Positions 32,001 through 43,709 of a stretch of 64,000 bases of DNA are shown piece after piece. The stretch is from NCBI GenBank assembly GCA_045837725.1, contig JBEWZL010000064.1, positions 372,001-436,000 on the forward strand. The letters are read 5' to 3'. The stretch comes from Vermamoeba vermiformis (lineage: Eukaryota; Tubulinea; Echinamoebida). The position numbers and the translations under genes were made by a program. Under the pieces are notes generated by a model. That model was not told where the DNA came from and did no database searches. It saw only the letters and a list, made by a program, of their open reading frames with translations. Within the stretch, counting starts at the first letter, position 1; every line of letters starts with the position of its first letter.

Positions 32001-34610
32001 TGTCCTTGCGATCAGCTTCGATTTGCTTGTGATCAATCTTGGAGGGCTCAGTCTCTTGGAACATCTTCTTGATGCGTTCTTCGAGGGCAATCTTGTTGTC
32101 CAAGATGGCACTTGTCATGACTGTCACAACGTCCAAATTGAGCTCGTCGTACTCGTAAGGATTATTCAAGTTAGCAAACTCGGGCCACTCAGGAAGAGCT
32201 GCAAGCTTCTTCTCAAGATCAGCGACACTATGAAATACAACGTCAGTAAATATGACACCAAAAACGTGTTCAAAAAAATGGACTTACGTGGCGGGCAATT
32301 GATCGGGGACTTCACGCTTTCTGTTGACCAAATCTTTGATCTTTTGCTTGGTAGAGTCGTATTCGGATTGAATAGGAGCTCGTTGTTCGCGCCAAATTTC
32401 AATTTGTTGCATGTGCTTTTGACACTTTTCACCAAACTTGAGCACGGTCTCGCTGTCCTTGTAGTTCTTGTCTTGAATGAACTTGGCGATCTTGAACAAG
32501 TGCTCGGGGTTGTTGGTAATGGACAACAAGTAATCCAATTGTTCGCGGAAAGATTTGCTAGAAAACGATGTCAGAACATGGATCCGTGAAAAAAAATTAT
32601 TGATTTTTTTGACTTACTTCTTTTCGGCGATTTCTTGGGCCGTAGGAGCAACGACACCGGAGTTAGCTTGTTTAGCGAGTTCAATGCGCTCGTTAAGTTC
32701 TTTCTCCATGGACTTGATGGCATCGACGATCATTTCAACAGCTTGGTATTCAAGATCGTCTAATTGCTTCCAACGCAATTGGAAGTGCTTAGGTCGGAAC
32801 TTCTTTTCGAGCTCGTACTCGTACTCGAGCTGATCCAATCGCTTTTTCTTTGGCTCTTCGAGAATTTTCCAAGCCTTGAGCTCTTTCTCGCGTTCCTGCA
32901 TAATAAAATTAATAAATTGTTCATTCTGCTAGAAATATAATTATTTTACCTCCTGAAGCTCACGCATTTCAAAGTTTAATTGAGTTCTGGTGTCTTTTTT
33001 CTTCTTCAATTCCAAAACAACTTCTCTGAGCTTGTTTCCGACTTTAAGAACCAATTGGTATTGTTTGCGTCTGAATAAGAGTTGTTCCAATTGCAAAATG
33101 TCGTTAGGACTTTCCAAGTGACCAGCAGAAAGCGACATCTCGACGACTTTCTCGATCAAAGTGTCGACAGACTTGTCCAAACCAGCAGCGAGAGCCTGTT
33201 TCTCTTTCTATACGACAAATAATTATTAGCATACATATTGATATGAAAAAATTAATCTAACGTACTTTGGTAAGCTTTGCTTTTGTCCATTGATCCGTAG
33301 ATCTTTGTTGCAAAGTCGTTTTGGCGTCAATAGCAAGATCAACCATCTTAATAGCAAGCTTGAGGATCAATTGTTCATAAGCAGTAATGTCTTCTGGATC
33401 AAAGTAGTACTTTGGAGGCATTGCGCTGAGTTTAGCTTTTATCTCCGCCAATCTCGAGGCTTGTTGCGGAGACAACTCTTTCTTTATCTTTTTCATGCGC
33501 TCTTCTTCGCTCAGAAGCAAGGTCTGTTCGATGATCAAATGGTATCGCTCTGTCATTTGTTGACGAAGGGCCTATTTTTGGGGATGCGTTAGTAAATGTC
33601 AAAACGCGATTGAAGTTTGATCATTTAGATCGCATAATTAAGTACTATGATAATTAATTTTCAACGTTAAAATAAAATTTTTTTGGTTGGATGCACCAAA
33701 AAAAGTATCTCCGGTGATTCAATAAACTTACAATAACGCGAGTAATAGCGCTTTCGATGATAGGCACAGCCAAGATAAAGTCGCCGTATCTTCTTTCAGT
33801 ACCACCAAGAGCAGTTGTCAAAGTAGTAGCCAGATTTAGGCTGTGGTCCGGATTAAGAATGTAAGAGATGACGTAATCGCGAACTTGGGCCACAGGAACA
33901 TCGTGAGTGACGTCGTCCAATTCAGGAGTAGCTTGAACTTGTTCCTCACGCTTGGAGAGAGCAGAGTGAATCATTTGAGTGGCGATCGCTAAAGCTTGAT
34001 CGAAGTTGGCAACTTGATCGTAGAGAACTTCGGCAGGAAGGGCATTGGCCAGGGTCTAAATAAATTAAATTTTTAGAAATCGAGCGGATGCAAAAGAGAA
34101 AATAAAAAATATCAGGAAATAAATTCCAGAAATCAAAAATAAAAATTAGATAATACTTACGCGTTCGGCATCGATGGTCTTAAGGTGCTTTTGCTGTTCT
34201 TTAGTCATTTGAGCGGTAGGAGTTTTCTTGATTTCAGTCTCAACCGAAGTCAAAGTGCTCAAACGATTGACGCGCTCAAGACGAGCAGCCTCAATGGCTT
34301 TAAGTCGCTCTAATAATTCCTTACATATTTCTAAAGCAAGGTCTTGTTCTTTTTTGCCGTGTAGTTGCTGAGCAAGACTAAGTTGAGCCGAGATGCTGTT
34401 GTAGTTGCGATGCAGTTGCAAGAATTGTTGCGTATATTCGGTAGTACGTGCCATGTGTTGCTGCAAAATTGCAGGGTCCATGGCTGGCGTAGTTTGATTC
34501 GTAGCGATAACGAAACCGCCTTGCGGATTAGCCTAGATGAGATGAGAGTTAGTTACAAGGTTCAATGAAGGTGAAGATAGGCCGAGAGTACGTACAAAAG
34601 GTGTTGTCAT
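29077..34610 (-). CDS. Very large helical-repeat, coiled-coil protein, family unknown
   Basis: Twelve exons: 34596-34610, 34161-34532, 33732-34055, 33266-33571, 32950-33207, 32618-32895, 32288-32557, 31654-32227, 31162-31593, 30575-31105, 29942-30514, 29077-29883, giving 1579 aa. The first coding exon is 15 nt (MTTPF). The body is about seven degenerate units of 140-190 residues. A typical unit has a TPR-like pair of helices (NPEYLLKFARNMNARKEMEI, VLEVSDKCLDRIKHL), a charged coiled coil (RKERAPIQKEYD), a turn like LPVWPHF or LPEWPEF, then a helix with LEERIKK. The C-terminal helical part (FEELNELIDRVQRRFPAIIV, DDWAAFFEEFKKKHKSKKKM) is followed by a basic segment and acidic stretches ending KPKKKAKVF, a likely nuclear signal. 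Codon choice is strongly biased (TTC, AAG, TTG), as in well-expressed genes. No known family is recognised. Confidence 0.8.
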
Positions 34611-34847
34611 CGCGTTACGTTTGTTCAAGAATAAATAATTTGGTAAAAGACCGACGGCAAAAAATTCTCTTTTATGTTTTTTGGCGATCTCTTTTCCGAG
34701 AGGTATTAATTTTTGGGCGCGAACTTTTTCGCTGAACCCGCACACGTGGATCCGCCCAAAATTACTGTTTATTGTGCTATTGTCAATTTACATGCATACT
34801 ATTCACAAAGGTTGAAGTTATAACGAAAAAACGGATCTGTCATCTCT

Positions 34848-35367
34848 TCAATACTTCCATGCCTCGGTTCTAAGACGAACTGGCTCGTTTCTGTAAAAAC
34901 AATCGTTAGTTTATTTATTTATTGGCTGGCTATGACTTTTTTGGTTTGCAAAAATCGTGGATGCGCGCAATCCAATTCGAATAAAAATTAGCATGTTTTT
35001 TAAAAATTCTAAAATAATATCTAACAACAATAATATTAAGATAAATAATATTTTTCATATGTATTATCGATTAAAAATATTACCCTGGCTTTGAAAACAT
35101 GCACTTCGTGAAAACTGTTAAAGTTCCCCAACGCGATGCTTTGCCATCAAAAACTGAATTTACAAAGTCTTCTAAATGATAGTCACATCTGTGTCGCTCT
35201 CTGGGATGAGGAGGTCGCTTTGACGGGCCGTTTGCTTTCAGATCGCGCTGAGTTTCATCATAATAAGGTGTATATTGTTCGTTGCTGACGTTAGTTTTAT
35301 AAAACTTCTGCTCTTCCATGGGCTTTTTGGCCACGGTGTAATCCGAGGTAGACTTTTGGTCTGTCAT
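34848..35367 (-). CDS. Small hydrophilic protein ending RTEAWKY
   Basis: Two exons, 35084-35367 and 34848-34890, giving 108 aa. The first exon encodes MTDQKSTSDYTVAKKP to MFSKPG; the second adds NEPVRLRTEAWKY and the stop in phase. The composition is polar with an early Tyr-Thr-Pro-Tyr-Tyr cluster and PPHPRERHRCDYHLEDF; no TM or signal is seen. Short proteins of this shape occur among ciliary and mitochondrial accessory factors, but I do not recognise a family. Both exons have good splice signals (GG|GTAATA; TTTACAG|AAACG). The ATG faces a possible small gene at 35395. Confidence 0.6.
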
Positions 35368-35394
35368 TGTGTTTGTTTTGGCGATCGAATTAAA

Positions 35395-35601
35395 ATGATT
35401 TCACTTCTCGCTGCCTTTTCATTCCTTATTTTGGGCATTTCAGTAAAAGCATTTGTAAATAGGTTCGATTGAGTTTAGTCTCAATTTATTCAGCAGTTAC
35501 ATAACTACATAGAAAATTGGATCGAGAAGATCCATATTCGCAATCTTTTTACATGGAAAACAAAACAGAAATCGACTCTCCGTTGTGGATTCTTCGAATA
35601 G
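35395..35601 (+). CDS. Possible small signal-anchored protein overlapping PRPS 3' end
   Basis: Speculative two-exon reading: 35395-35454 and 35497-35601 with a 42-nt intron (GTAAAT to CAG), giving 54 aa. It begins MISLLAAFSFLILGISVKAF, a good signal or single TM, then a basic-aromatic tail ([18 protein letters not shown]). It starts 28 bp from the ATG of the divergent small gene and its last codons overlap the opposite-strand end of PRPS. It may be chance. Confidence 0.25.
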
Positions 35602-37178
35602 CTTCGGCCATCATGGGAGCAATATCAATAACCTTAATCTTTCTGGTGATTTTAACATTTTCGTGTTGCGGGATCGAGTTCGAAATCATCAACTCCTTGA
35701 TCGGTGACTGTTCAATTCTCTTAATAGCAGGACCTGACAATACACCGTGGCTGACGGCGGCATAAATAGCAGCAGCTCCTTTCTCCATAAGAGTCTCAGC
35801 GGCCAGTTGCAGAGTACCGCAAGTATCAGCCATATCGTCAACTAACACGCAGACCTGCACAGTACAAAAATCATTAGCTCACTTCAACATCACTTCTATA
35901 GTATATAGATGGCATCTAATACATGCAGCCGCCATGTTTAACTGATTTGGTATCGTACCTTATCCTTGACATCACCGACAAGTGTCATGCCGGCAACTTC
36001 GTTGGCCTTCTTTCGTTCCTTGTGAATAATAGCAAGTTCTGCGTCTAATTTATCGGCAATAGACTTGGCTCTCTGGCATAACAATATCAGTTTCCGTGTG
36101 TTTCAAGCAAACGAACAGATGATTAGTTTTGTACCTTGACACCACCAGCGTCAGGAGAAACAATAACCAAATCGCCTTGAATCTTTTTGATATATTTAAC
36201 AATCAAAGGTTCGGCGAACAAGTTGTCAACGGGAATATCAAAGAAGCCCTAGCGAGAGTTAGCGGGGTTACAAATATGGAACGTTTTTGTTACGTACTTG
36301 AATTTGGCTAGCGTGCAAATCTAGGGTGATAACACGATCAATGCCAGAGACTTGAATCAAGTTGGCAACGAGCTTGCCAGAGATGGGAGCACGTGACTTG
36401 TCTTTTTTGTCTTGTCTGGCATAACCGTAGCACGGAATAACTGCTGTCAATCGGCGTGCAGAGGCCCTCTTTAAATACAACCAGTTAATTACTGAAATAA
36501 TTTTTGACTTCATTAATGCGTGTAAATGTGATATTAGGCGTCTTGTACTCTAATATTAATTGAGCGATTACCACGTATTATTTACACTTTCGAAAAAATG
36601 AGTGCACAAAGTAGCGCAGTCCCGTTCGATAAAATATCGCTGTATCGGTCGTATTAAATTGCCTCGCTAATAATTACCTTGCAGGCGTCGGTCATAATAA
36701 GGAGTTCCATGAGAGCATCATTAGGGCTTGGATTGCAAATGGGTTGAATAATGAAAACGTCGCAATCTCGAGTGGACTCTTCGATCTCCACCATAGTCTC
36801 ACCATTAGCAAACTTTCCAACCTTGGCTTTGCCTGTATAATATAAGTTAATTATTTTAATTATAAGAAACGTGGATCGATCGCACACAAAAAAGCTTCTT
36901 TCAATAAATACTAAAATTTGCGGTTAGGGACATTAAAATTACGATCATAATTGGACATAATTATGGGTTAAAATGTCTTTCATTTTGGGGATATTTTGTG
37001 ACCGAAGGGGACGGATCTACGGGATTCGAACGATAAACAATTCAATTATCGCCGCCGGACCAGTCCATTCTTTTCAGAGACATTATTTACCTAATCCAAC
37101 GCCCAAAATGTCGCAGATCCTCTTTGCAAGCTCTGGATTGGAGTTACCGGTGAAGATCTTGATCTCACTGCCTTGCAT
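35549..37178 (-). CDS. PRPS: Ribose-phosphate pyrophosphokinase (PRPP synthetase)
   Basis: Makes PRPP from ribose 5-phosphate and ATP for nucleotide, His and Trp pathways in the cytosol. Six exons: 37091-37178, 36678-36832, 36298-36468, 36135-36248, 35959-36072, 35549-35854, giving 315 aa, the usual class I length. Motifs: [16 protein letters not shown] at the N-terminus, [39 protein letters not shown] (ATP flexible loop), [36 protein letters not shown], and [15 protein letters not shown] (PRPP-binding loop). The last residues carry the usual ISVLFSM-like tail. Introns fall between motifs; the first is 258 nt. Confidence 0.96.
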
Positions 37179-37456
37179 CTTTGTTTCTGATGTAGACTCC
37201 GTTGTTTCGTATTCGTAGTGTCCTTACAATGAATAGCAACAACAAAATGACAGAAACGGCGTTCCTGGACTTGGAGACTTTCACAAAAATTTCTGATCTG
37301 GATGCACCGTTACAAGACAAAAACGAATCATTTAATGTTTAAATTTTTATCTTTTATGTAGGTCGCAAAGAATATCGTATCTTGCTTACAATAAATTAAT
37401 TTTCAAATTACAAAACTGCTGTTCAGTCAACAGGCACATCCGCCTCTCGATCTGAC

Positions 37457-39421
37457 TTAAGCGTCCTTGGTGACGTCGTGAATAGCCTTAGCCAAGTATT
37501 CGACGTTGCCAGAGGTGACACCGGCCATAGAGACACGACCGTCCTTGGTCAAGTAGACGTGCCACTTCTTGGTCAAAGTCTCGACTTGAGCGGGAGACAA
37601 ACCAGTGAAGCAGAACATACCAATTTGGTTGGTGATGTGAGACCAGTCTCGCTTGGAGCCCAAGTCCTTCAAGTGCTTCACCAACTTTTGTCTCATAGAG
37701 ATAATTCTGCTGGCCATGCCGTTGACTTCACTCAACCATTCCTTCTTCAACTCAGGGTTGTTCAAGACGAGGTCGACGATGCGGGCACCATAGATAGGAG
37801 GGTTAGAGTACATAGGTCTGACCAGGATCTTCAATTGAGATTCAAGGCGCTCCTTCTCTTCGGCGCTCTCGGCGATGATTTGGATAGAACCAACACGTTC
37901 ACCGTAGAGACCAAAGTTCTTGGCGAAGGATTGAGTGATGATGGGCTTGTGACCCTTCTCAATGAAGAGGCGGACAGGGAAGGCGTCCTTCTCGGGATCA
38001 CCGCTAGCGAAGCCTTGGTAGGCACTGTCGAAGAAGATAATGTGGTTCTTCTGCTTGCAAACTTGCTCAATTTGCTTCCATTGAGACTCGGTGGGGTCAA
38101 TACCGGTGGGGTTGTGAGCGCAAGCGTGCAACAAGATGATGGAATTGTTGGGGGCGTTCTAAAAATCGGATGTGGCTGTTAGCTACATGCAAATACGAGA
38201 AAATTGCGATAATGCTTCAACTAAAGCGACGCATAGTCGTAGTACACAATGCGCGAGAAAAGATTTTCAAGCAAAATTTTCTAAGGTCAGATTCGTTGCT
38301 CGACCCTGATTTGATAAGAACGGACTAAGCTCTGTAGCACTTACCTTCAAGTCCTCCAACATGCCGTTGAGGTCCAATGAGTTGCCAGACTTGTTGTAGT
38401 ATCTGTAAGTCTTGACATCGAAGCCAGCATCGCGGGAAATAGGGACGTGGTTACCCCAAGTAGGATCGGGGAGGAAGATTTCCTAATTAATTCAAAAATT
38501 AGAAATTTGCCTCGGTTTAATATTCTCGAAATATGGATATCTTTGTTTGGCCGTTAGAGCGTTCGTTTACAATAAAGCGGCGCTGTACTGATCAGATTTC
38601 GAAAACTTACCTTGTTGTCCAAGAAGCGTCTCAAGAAAGAGGTAGCAACTCTGAGGGCACCAGTACCGGACAAGGTTTGAATAACGGCAACCTACGAGAA
38701 AGAACCATGCATTAGTAACCCTTGTAAAGAGCGCGGCTGGAAATTCATGAACGAGTTCGCCCAACGGTCAGATGTGAACCAAAAATTCAACCCGGTAAGA
38801 TTTGAAATACCGCTACAATTCAAACTCCTTATCACGCAATTAATTATGGCAAATATCAATCTGACCGAGCAGTAATTGCCGAGAATAATTTGTCCACGAG
38901 GCGGTCTGAAGATCTAGGGAATAAACGGCGTACCTTGTTTTCCTTGATGAAGGGATGGTTCTCACCCAAGAGGAGCTTAGTAGCAGCCTTAGTGAATTCG
39001 GGAATACCGCTGATAGCAGCATACTCGTGATCCATCTTGCCCTCGAAAATTTTCGTTTCAGCCTACCAACATTAAATCGTCAACCTAACCTTCCAATCGA
39101 TGCAAAAATACACGTAGTATTTTTTTATATTTTTAAATTGGTATTTTTTGAATTGCATCCGAAGAAATTTAAATAATAAGGAATTAAACTCACCTTTCGG
39201 ACGCAAGAAAGAACGTAAGGTTTGCCATTATCGTCACGATAAGCACCGACACCCAAGTTCATCTTGTTGGGGTCAGTGTCGGCCTTGAAGGCGACAGTCA
39301 CACCGAGAATAGGATCAGGGGGACCCATTTGAACCTTGGACCAGATGGTGGAGTAAGCACGAACACCGGATTTGGTGGCGGTCTTGGTAGCAACAGTCTT
39401 GAGAAGTTGGCGAGCGAGCAT
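37457..39421 (-). CDS. GOT2: Mitochondrial aspartate aminotransferase
   Basis: PLP enzyme exchanging amino groups between aspartate and 2-oxoglutarate; part of the malate-aspartate shuttle. Five exons: 39194-39421, 38934-39062, 38611-38691, 38345-38482, 37457-38158, giving 425 aa. The N-terminus [20 protein letters not shown] is a mitochondrial presequence. Motifs: [85 protein letters not shown]-like [16 protein letters not shown] with the PLP lysine, and the substrate Arg near [10 protein letters not shown]. The very regular codon use suggests high expression. It is divergent from FAM91A1. Confidence 0.96.
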
Positions 39422-39981
39422 ATTGAGTGACTAGCGGCCTCTTGTGGGAGTCTCTTGGAAATACAAAGAAAAATAACGAACACCAAAAAAAATCAGAAAA
39501 TGTGGCCTGTCGGAGCTAGAAATTTGTACCGTTGTGGCGATTCGGCAATATTTTGTGGTGCAATTACATGATATCGCATTTTTATATGGTGTTAGCCAAA
39601 GTTATGATTAAATTTGTACATAAAATTTTAAATCTGCATGGAGACCACCATTTATGGTAGTATATCTCGATCTGCGGAAAAGGGCCCTGAAAACGATACT
39701 ACCTATATAATTTCCGTGCTGTAATTCGTTTCGTGTAATATTGCAAACGGAGACTTCTTGGGCTGATAAAGCGAAAAAAACAACCAAGCACCGAACATAT
39801 CTGGTGCATCCTATTAAGCAAACTATTTTATGCTATAAAACAGGTTATAATTCTCGTTACTTTTCTTTTTTTGAAGACTGTTTATAGGGCAAGTAAAATA
39901 CCGTGGTGGTCGTGGTGGTCGTGCCGATATTTTTTCTAGCTCAAATTGGACATTTTTTTGTCGCTGTTTGTACTTAGCACC
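39422..39981. promoter_or_regulatory. Divergent promoter of GOT2 and FAM91A1
   Basis: 560 bp between the two ATGs. Near the FAM91A1 side, 39902-39921 holds a direct repeat GTGGTCGTG-GTGGTCGTG. No ORF, tRNA or other RNA gene is recognised. A transcription role for the repeat is inference. Confidence 0.4.
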
Positions 39982-42900
39982 ATGGAGGATCTCGAAAAGA
40001 CATACGAACGATTTATTTTGCAGCAAGTCGACTGGGATCAGCTGCCCGTTGACACTAAGAAGTCGATGGGCAACTCGAAGGAGACCTGGAAGCAGAATGT
40101 CGTCAGATTTAGCATTAGACATCAATTAAGATGGAAGACGAATTTGGTTAGGCTATATGTTAGCGAGGAGAAGATGTATTATCAAGAAATTTTGAGATTC
40201 AGTCGTGCTCACTTTATGGTCAGTAGAAAATTACAAAAAAATAGTTATGCATAATTTTCATATTAATGTGATATTTTCACACGATGAATAACTCAAATTG
40301 GCTAATAAGCAAATATTAGAGCTATTTTCAGTTAATATTTTGTTTTCGGATGCACGTTTATTGCTCTCAGCAACAGTCTTATATCATATAAGCTCAATAT
40401 AAACATGCACTATTTAAAAAATCATATTTATCTCGTTAATCTGTTTGATTTTCGATTATTTCGACCAGTCAGTAATTTTCCATTGAATAGTTATACCCCT
40501 ATCACATTGCTGATGTGTTAGTGCGTGGTCTGCGCGTAACACCGTTCAGATATTACTTTGAAATGATGCACGATGTCATGCAAGACGGTAAGTAACGAGC
40601 CACCTACAATGCGATAATTTTTTTTATCGTTGATTAATGGTGCTAAATATAGCCATCAAATAGTAAGCTAATATTTATTTTATAGAAAAATCATATGACG
40701 TTCTTCCGAATTTTACAGCCGCTGATTGTGAGTACTGATTAGCACGTGAAATTACAAATCTAACCGAAGCACAGGTGTTCGCGTATTGGGTATCGGCAGA
40801 AATCAATATATTGACATCATGAACAATATCAAAGCAAAGGTACCGTCAGTCACTATCCACATATTATTAATAGGACCCTATTATAATAATTATGAATAGG
40901 GCGGATTCCAAAAGAACTGGCTGTTCAGCAGCAAGAAAAAGAAAAATATTATTCGAGATTTTCTTCCAACGAGCCCCGAGCGAGTTCATATTGAGTACTG
41001 GTGGATCGTTAGCATCGGATATGTCAGCGAAGAAGATGTGCAGCAGTGTGGTCGCGTGGAACAGGCCCTGGTTGATTTGTTGATCGATGAGGGTCCGAAA
41101 CAAGCCGGTCAATTGCCTAAAAACATCGTGCAATCGTTATACGCAAAGAATTTGATTTATTTGGATATTCCTATTTCCAACACCGATCAGTTTGTTAGTA
41201 AGTCCTCAACGCATCCGAAAATTTAAAATTTCACCAGATCGATAACTAATTTTATTCGCATCATTTAGTGCCTCCTTTAAGAGATTTCGTTATGAATAGA
41301 GTTAGCGGAGATTATTTTGAAAATTTATTGTACAAAGTGTTCGTGTCCCTCGATGAAAGAACGACAGTTGAAGGTCTTGCAAAGATCTTAGATATTGATA
41401 TTGAATTGATTAAGGTACCAGTATTAATACTGCCTCACATCTAATATTAACATTGATTATTATAGCAAGCCATCTCGCTGTTCATTCGGTTAGGCATGGC
41501 TTCGAAGAAGAATGTCGAGCCTATCACTTTCGTAAGTTAATGTTGCGTACAATAGATACAGATCATAGCAAATATATTATGATTTGGTTATAGCCGACAG
41601 GTATTAACGATCGCATATTTAGACCGCTGAGGCTACGGATGACATTGGCCGAACTATTCAAAACAAGTGGCATCCTTCGTGGATCAAGACTAAGGACTCA
41701 CCTGTCTTGTCTCGAAAGAACGACAACAGTGCCACGCCTGATCTATTAATAGACTTTGACGAGCCTGTGACGTCATCATTGAGCTCTTCGGCCTCTGAAA
41801 TTCCACCTGAGCCACGGACCCCTACTCCGGTACAATCTCCGCCACCAGCTAGAAAGAAGCCAACGTCAGGTAGTAAAGACTATGAGCTCATCTTTATATG
41901 TTTATTAACGTAGTGTTGTCTATTAGAGTCCCAAGAAGTCGTGCAAGAAGAGCTGAAGAGAGTTGGATTTTTGTTTGACAGCACATTGGCCGCGTACTTG
42001 ATGATGGGCAATTTGACAGCTGGATTGAAAGCACACGCCGTTACGATGTTTGAAGCTGGCAAATTGAACGACGAACAAATGGACGACTTTTTAATGCAGT
42101 TGGATAAGGTACGTGACCCTTACTCTTGCCAAACAAATTTCTCGGAGAATAATTTTAAATATACATTTGACACTTCGTGCATGTTATTAAAGGTCCCTAT
42201 CTCAGTTGTAATATATGTATGTTGTATTAATACTATGGTATTAGATTGATCTGCGGGCGTCAGAAGGTGAGGCTCAACGATACTTCGACCATGCAATTAC
42301 ACTGCGCAATACACTGCGGTTCATGCGCAAGAACGAAGCGAATAAGATTAAGGGCTGTGACGGCGGAGTTGATTTGGTTCGCTGTGAACGATTGAACAGT
42401 TTGGATCACGCAGCAAGGATCAGAGTTTTGAGCCGAAGTTATGCTCTTTTAATCTCTATGGCACCTCTTACTGGCGAGGCATTGACTATCACGAGCTCAA
42501 TACCACGTCATTTTGGTCCTATTATTCCTGAGGTAACGCCTTGCAGTCTGCGAGCACATCCGCATCCACCTGGCACTTTTCACTAACAGTTTCTATATTA
42601 GGTTATGTCGCCATGGTTCAAATTATACATATACAATGCAGCAAAGTCGGGGCCTGATTCGATCTTATTCCCAAAGGGTCTTCGAGTTAATTATTTACCC
42701 GAAGTATTCGAGGTAAGTTGGTGTCAGACAATGGCAACTAGATCTAACTACTTGCCTTATTTAGACTTGCGAATTGGTTAGAATCGAACCTTGGGGTGCA
42801 GCGGAGCCTTATACTACGCCTGTTTGTAAGTATCAAGCCCGAACAACTTTTTCAAATCCGCATCCGATTAGTTACTGCAGCAGATCTAATTTTAATTTAC

Positions 42901-43599
42901 TATTTCAGCCAACTTGCTATTAGTCTTAAACGACATATTACTGGCTGGTCCTGTATTAGTTCAAGCATGGACACATCGAACAGCGCAAGACAAAGGTGGA
43001 GTAAATCTGCTCGAAGAACCAAAGACCTTGTTCGTGCCCTTCCCACTCGAACCTAGTCTCGTTGATTATGGTGCTAATGAACGTAAGTTTAAATTATTAT
43101 TGATATTCTTGTCTTTTAAAGGAAAAGTGAAATTTTGATGAGTGGATCCACTTCACTTCGTGAACTAATTGTGACTTGTATTATAGTCGAATACACAGAG
43201 TTCAATATCCATTCACATCCAGCCGTCAAGGCCTTGGATAAAGCGATGAATTTGAGCAAGTCTATTGGCTTCATTAAGATGATTTTGATCGACGATCCGA
43301 CCTCGGGCATTCTCAAGTGGGTCCCGTTTGACATTCAATACGGCATGCCGTTGTTCGATAAGAAGCTTAATAGAGAAGTTTGCAACAAGATTGAAAAGTT
43401 TGGATTATTTGAAGAGAATAATCTGCGCGAGTACTCGAAGAGTTGCCGAGATCTGTCGTTGAGGCTGTTAGATTATATTGGCCAGATGAAACAAGAAGAA
43501 TTGGACGAGAAAGATTTGGAGGCTGATATTGTGCCATTGCCTAATCAAATTGTATCCTTCTACCAACAGATCTCTCCTGTTACATCGGTTTTGGAGTAA
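39982..43599 (+). CDS. FAM91A1: FAM91A1-like trans-Golgi trafficking protein
   Basis: FAM91A1 works with TBC1D23 and WDR11 to capture endosome-derived vesicles at the trans-Golgi. Fourteen exons: 39982-40218, 40491-40587, 40686-40727, 40775-40839, 40900-41197, 41269-41414, 41466-41531, 41623-41869, 41927-42108, 42245-42532, 42602-42712, 42765-42825, 42909-43082, 43187-43599, giving 808 aa (human 838). Strong matches along the whole length: [118 protein letters not shown] and [19 protein letters not shown]. The first intron is long (272 nt) and has a GTCAGT donor. Confidence 0.95.
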
Positions 43600-43709
43600 A
43601 CAGATCCCTAAGCCTAAATTGCCAAATTAATTTTGCCGGCCCGTACTTGATTCTTGTAATTTACGCTAGTACTATTACAGAGTTTTATTGATAATTATTT
43701 ACAGCAGAA

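Noticed and set aside
31666-32589. Plus-strand 307-codon ORF opposite the giant repeat protein
   Set aside because: It is an antisense shadow created by biased codon use on the minus strand and crosses the true introns.
36990-37060. tRNA-like B-box (GGGATTCGAACG) inside the first PRPS intron
   Set aside because: On either strand the bases flanking the loop do not pair into a T-stem, and no matching A-box or acceptor stem is found.
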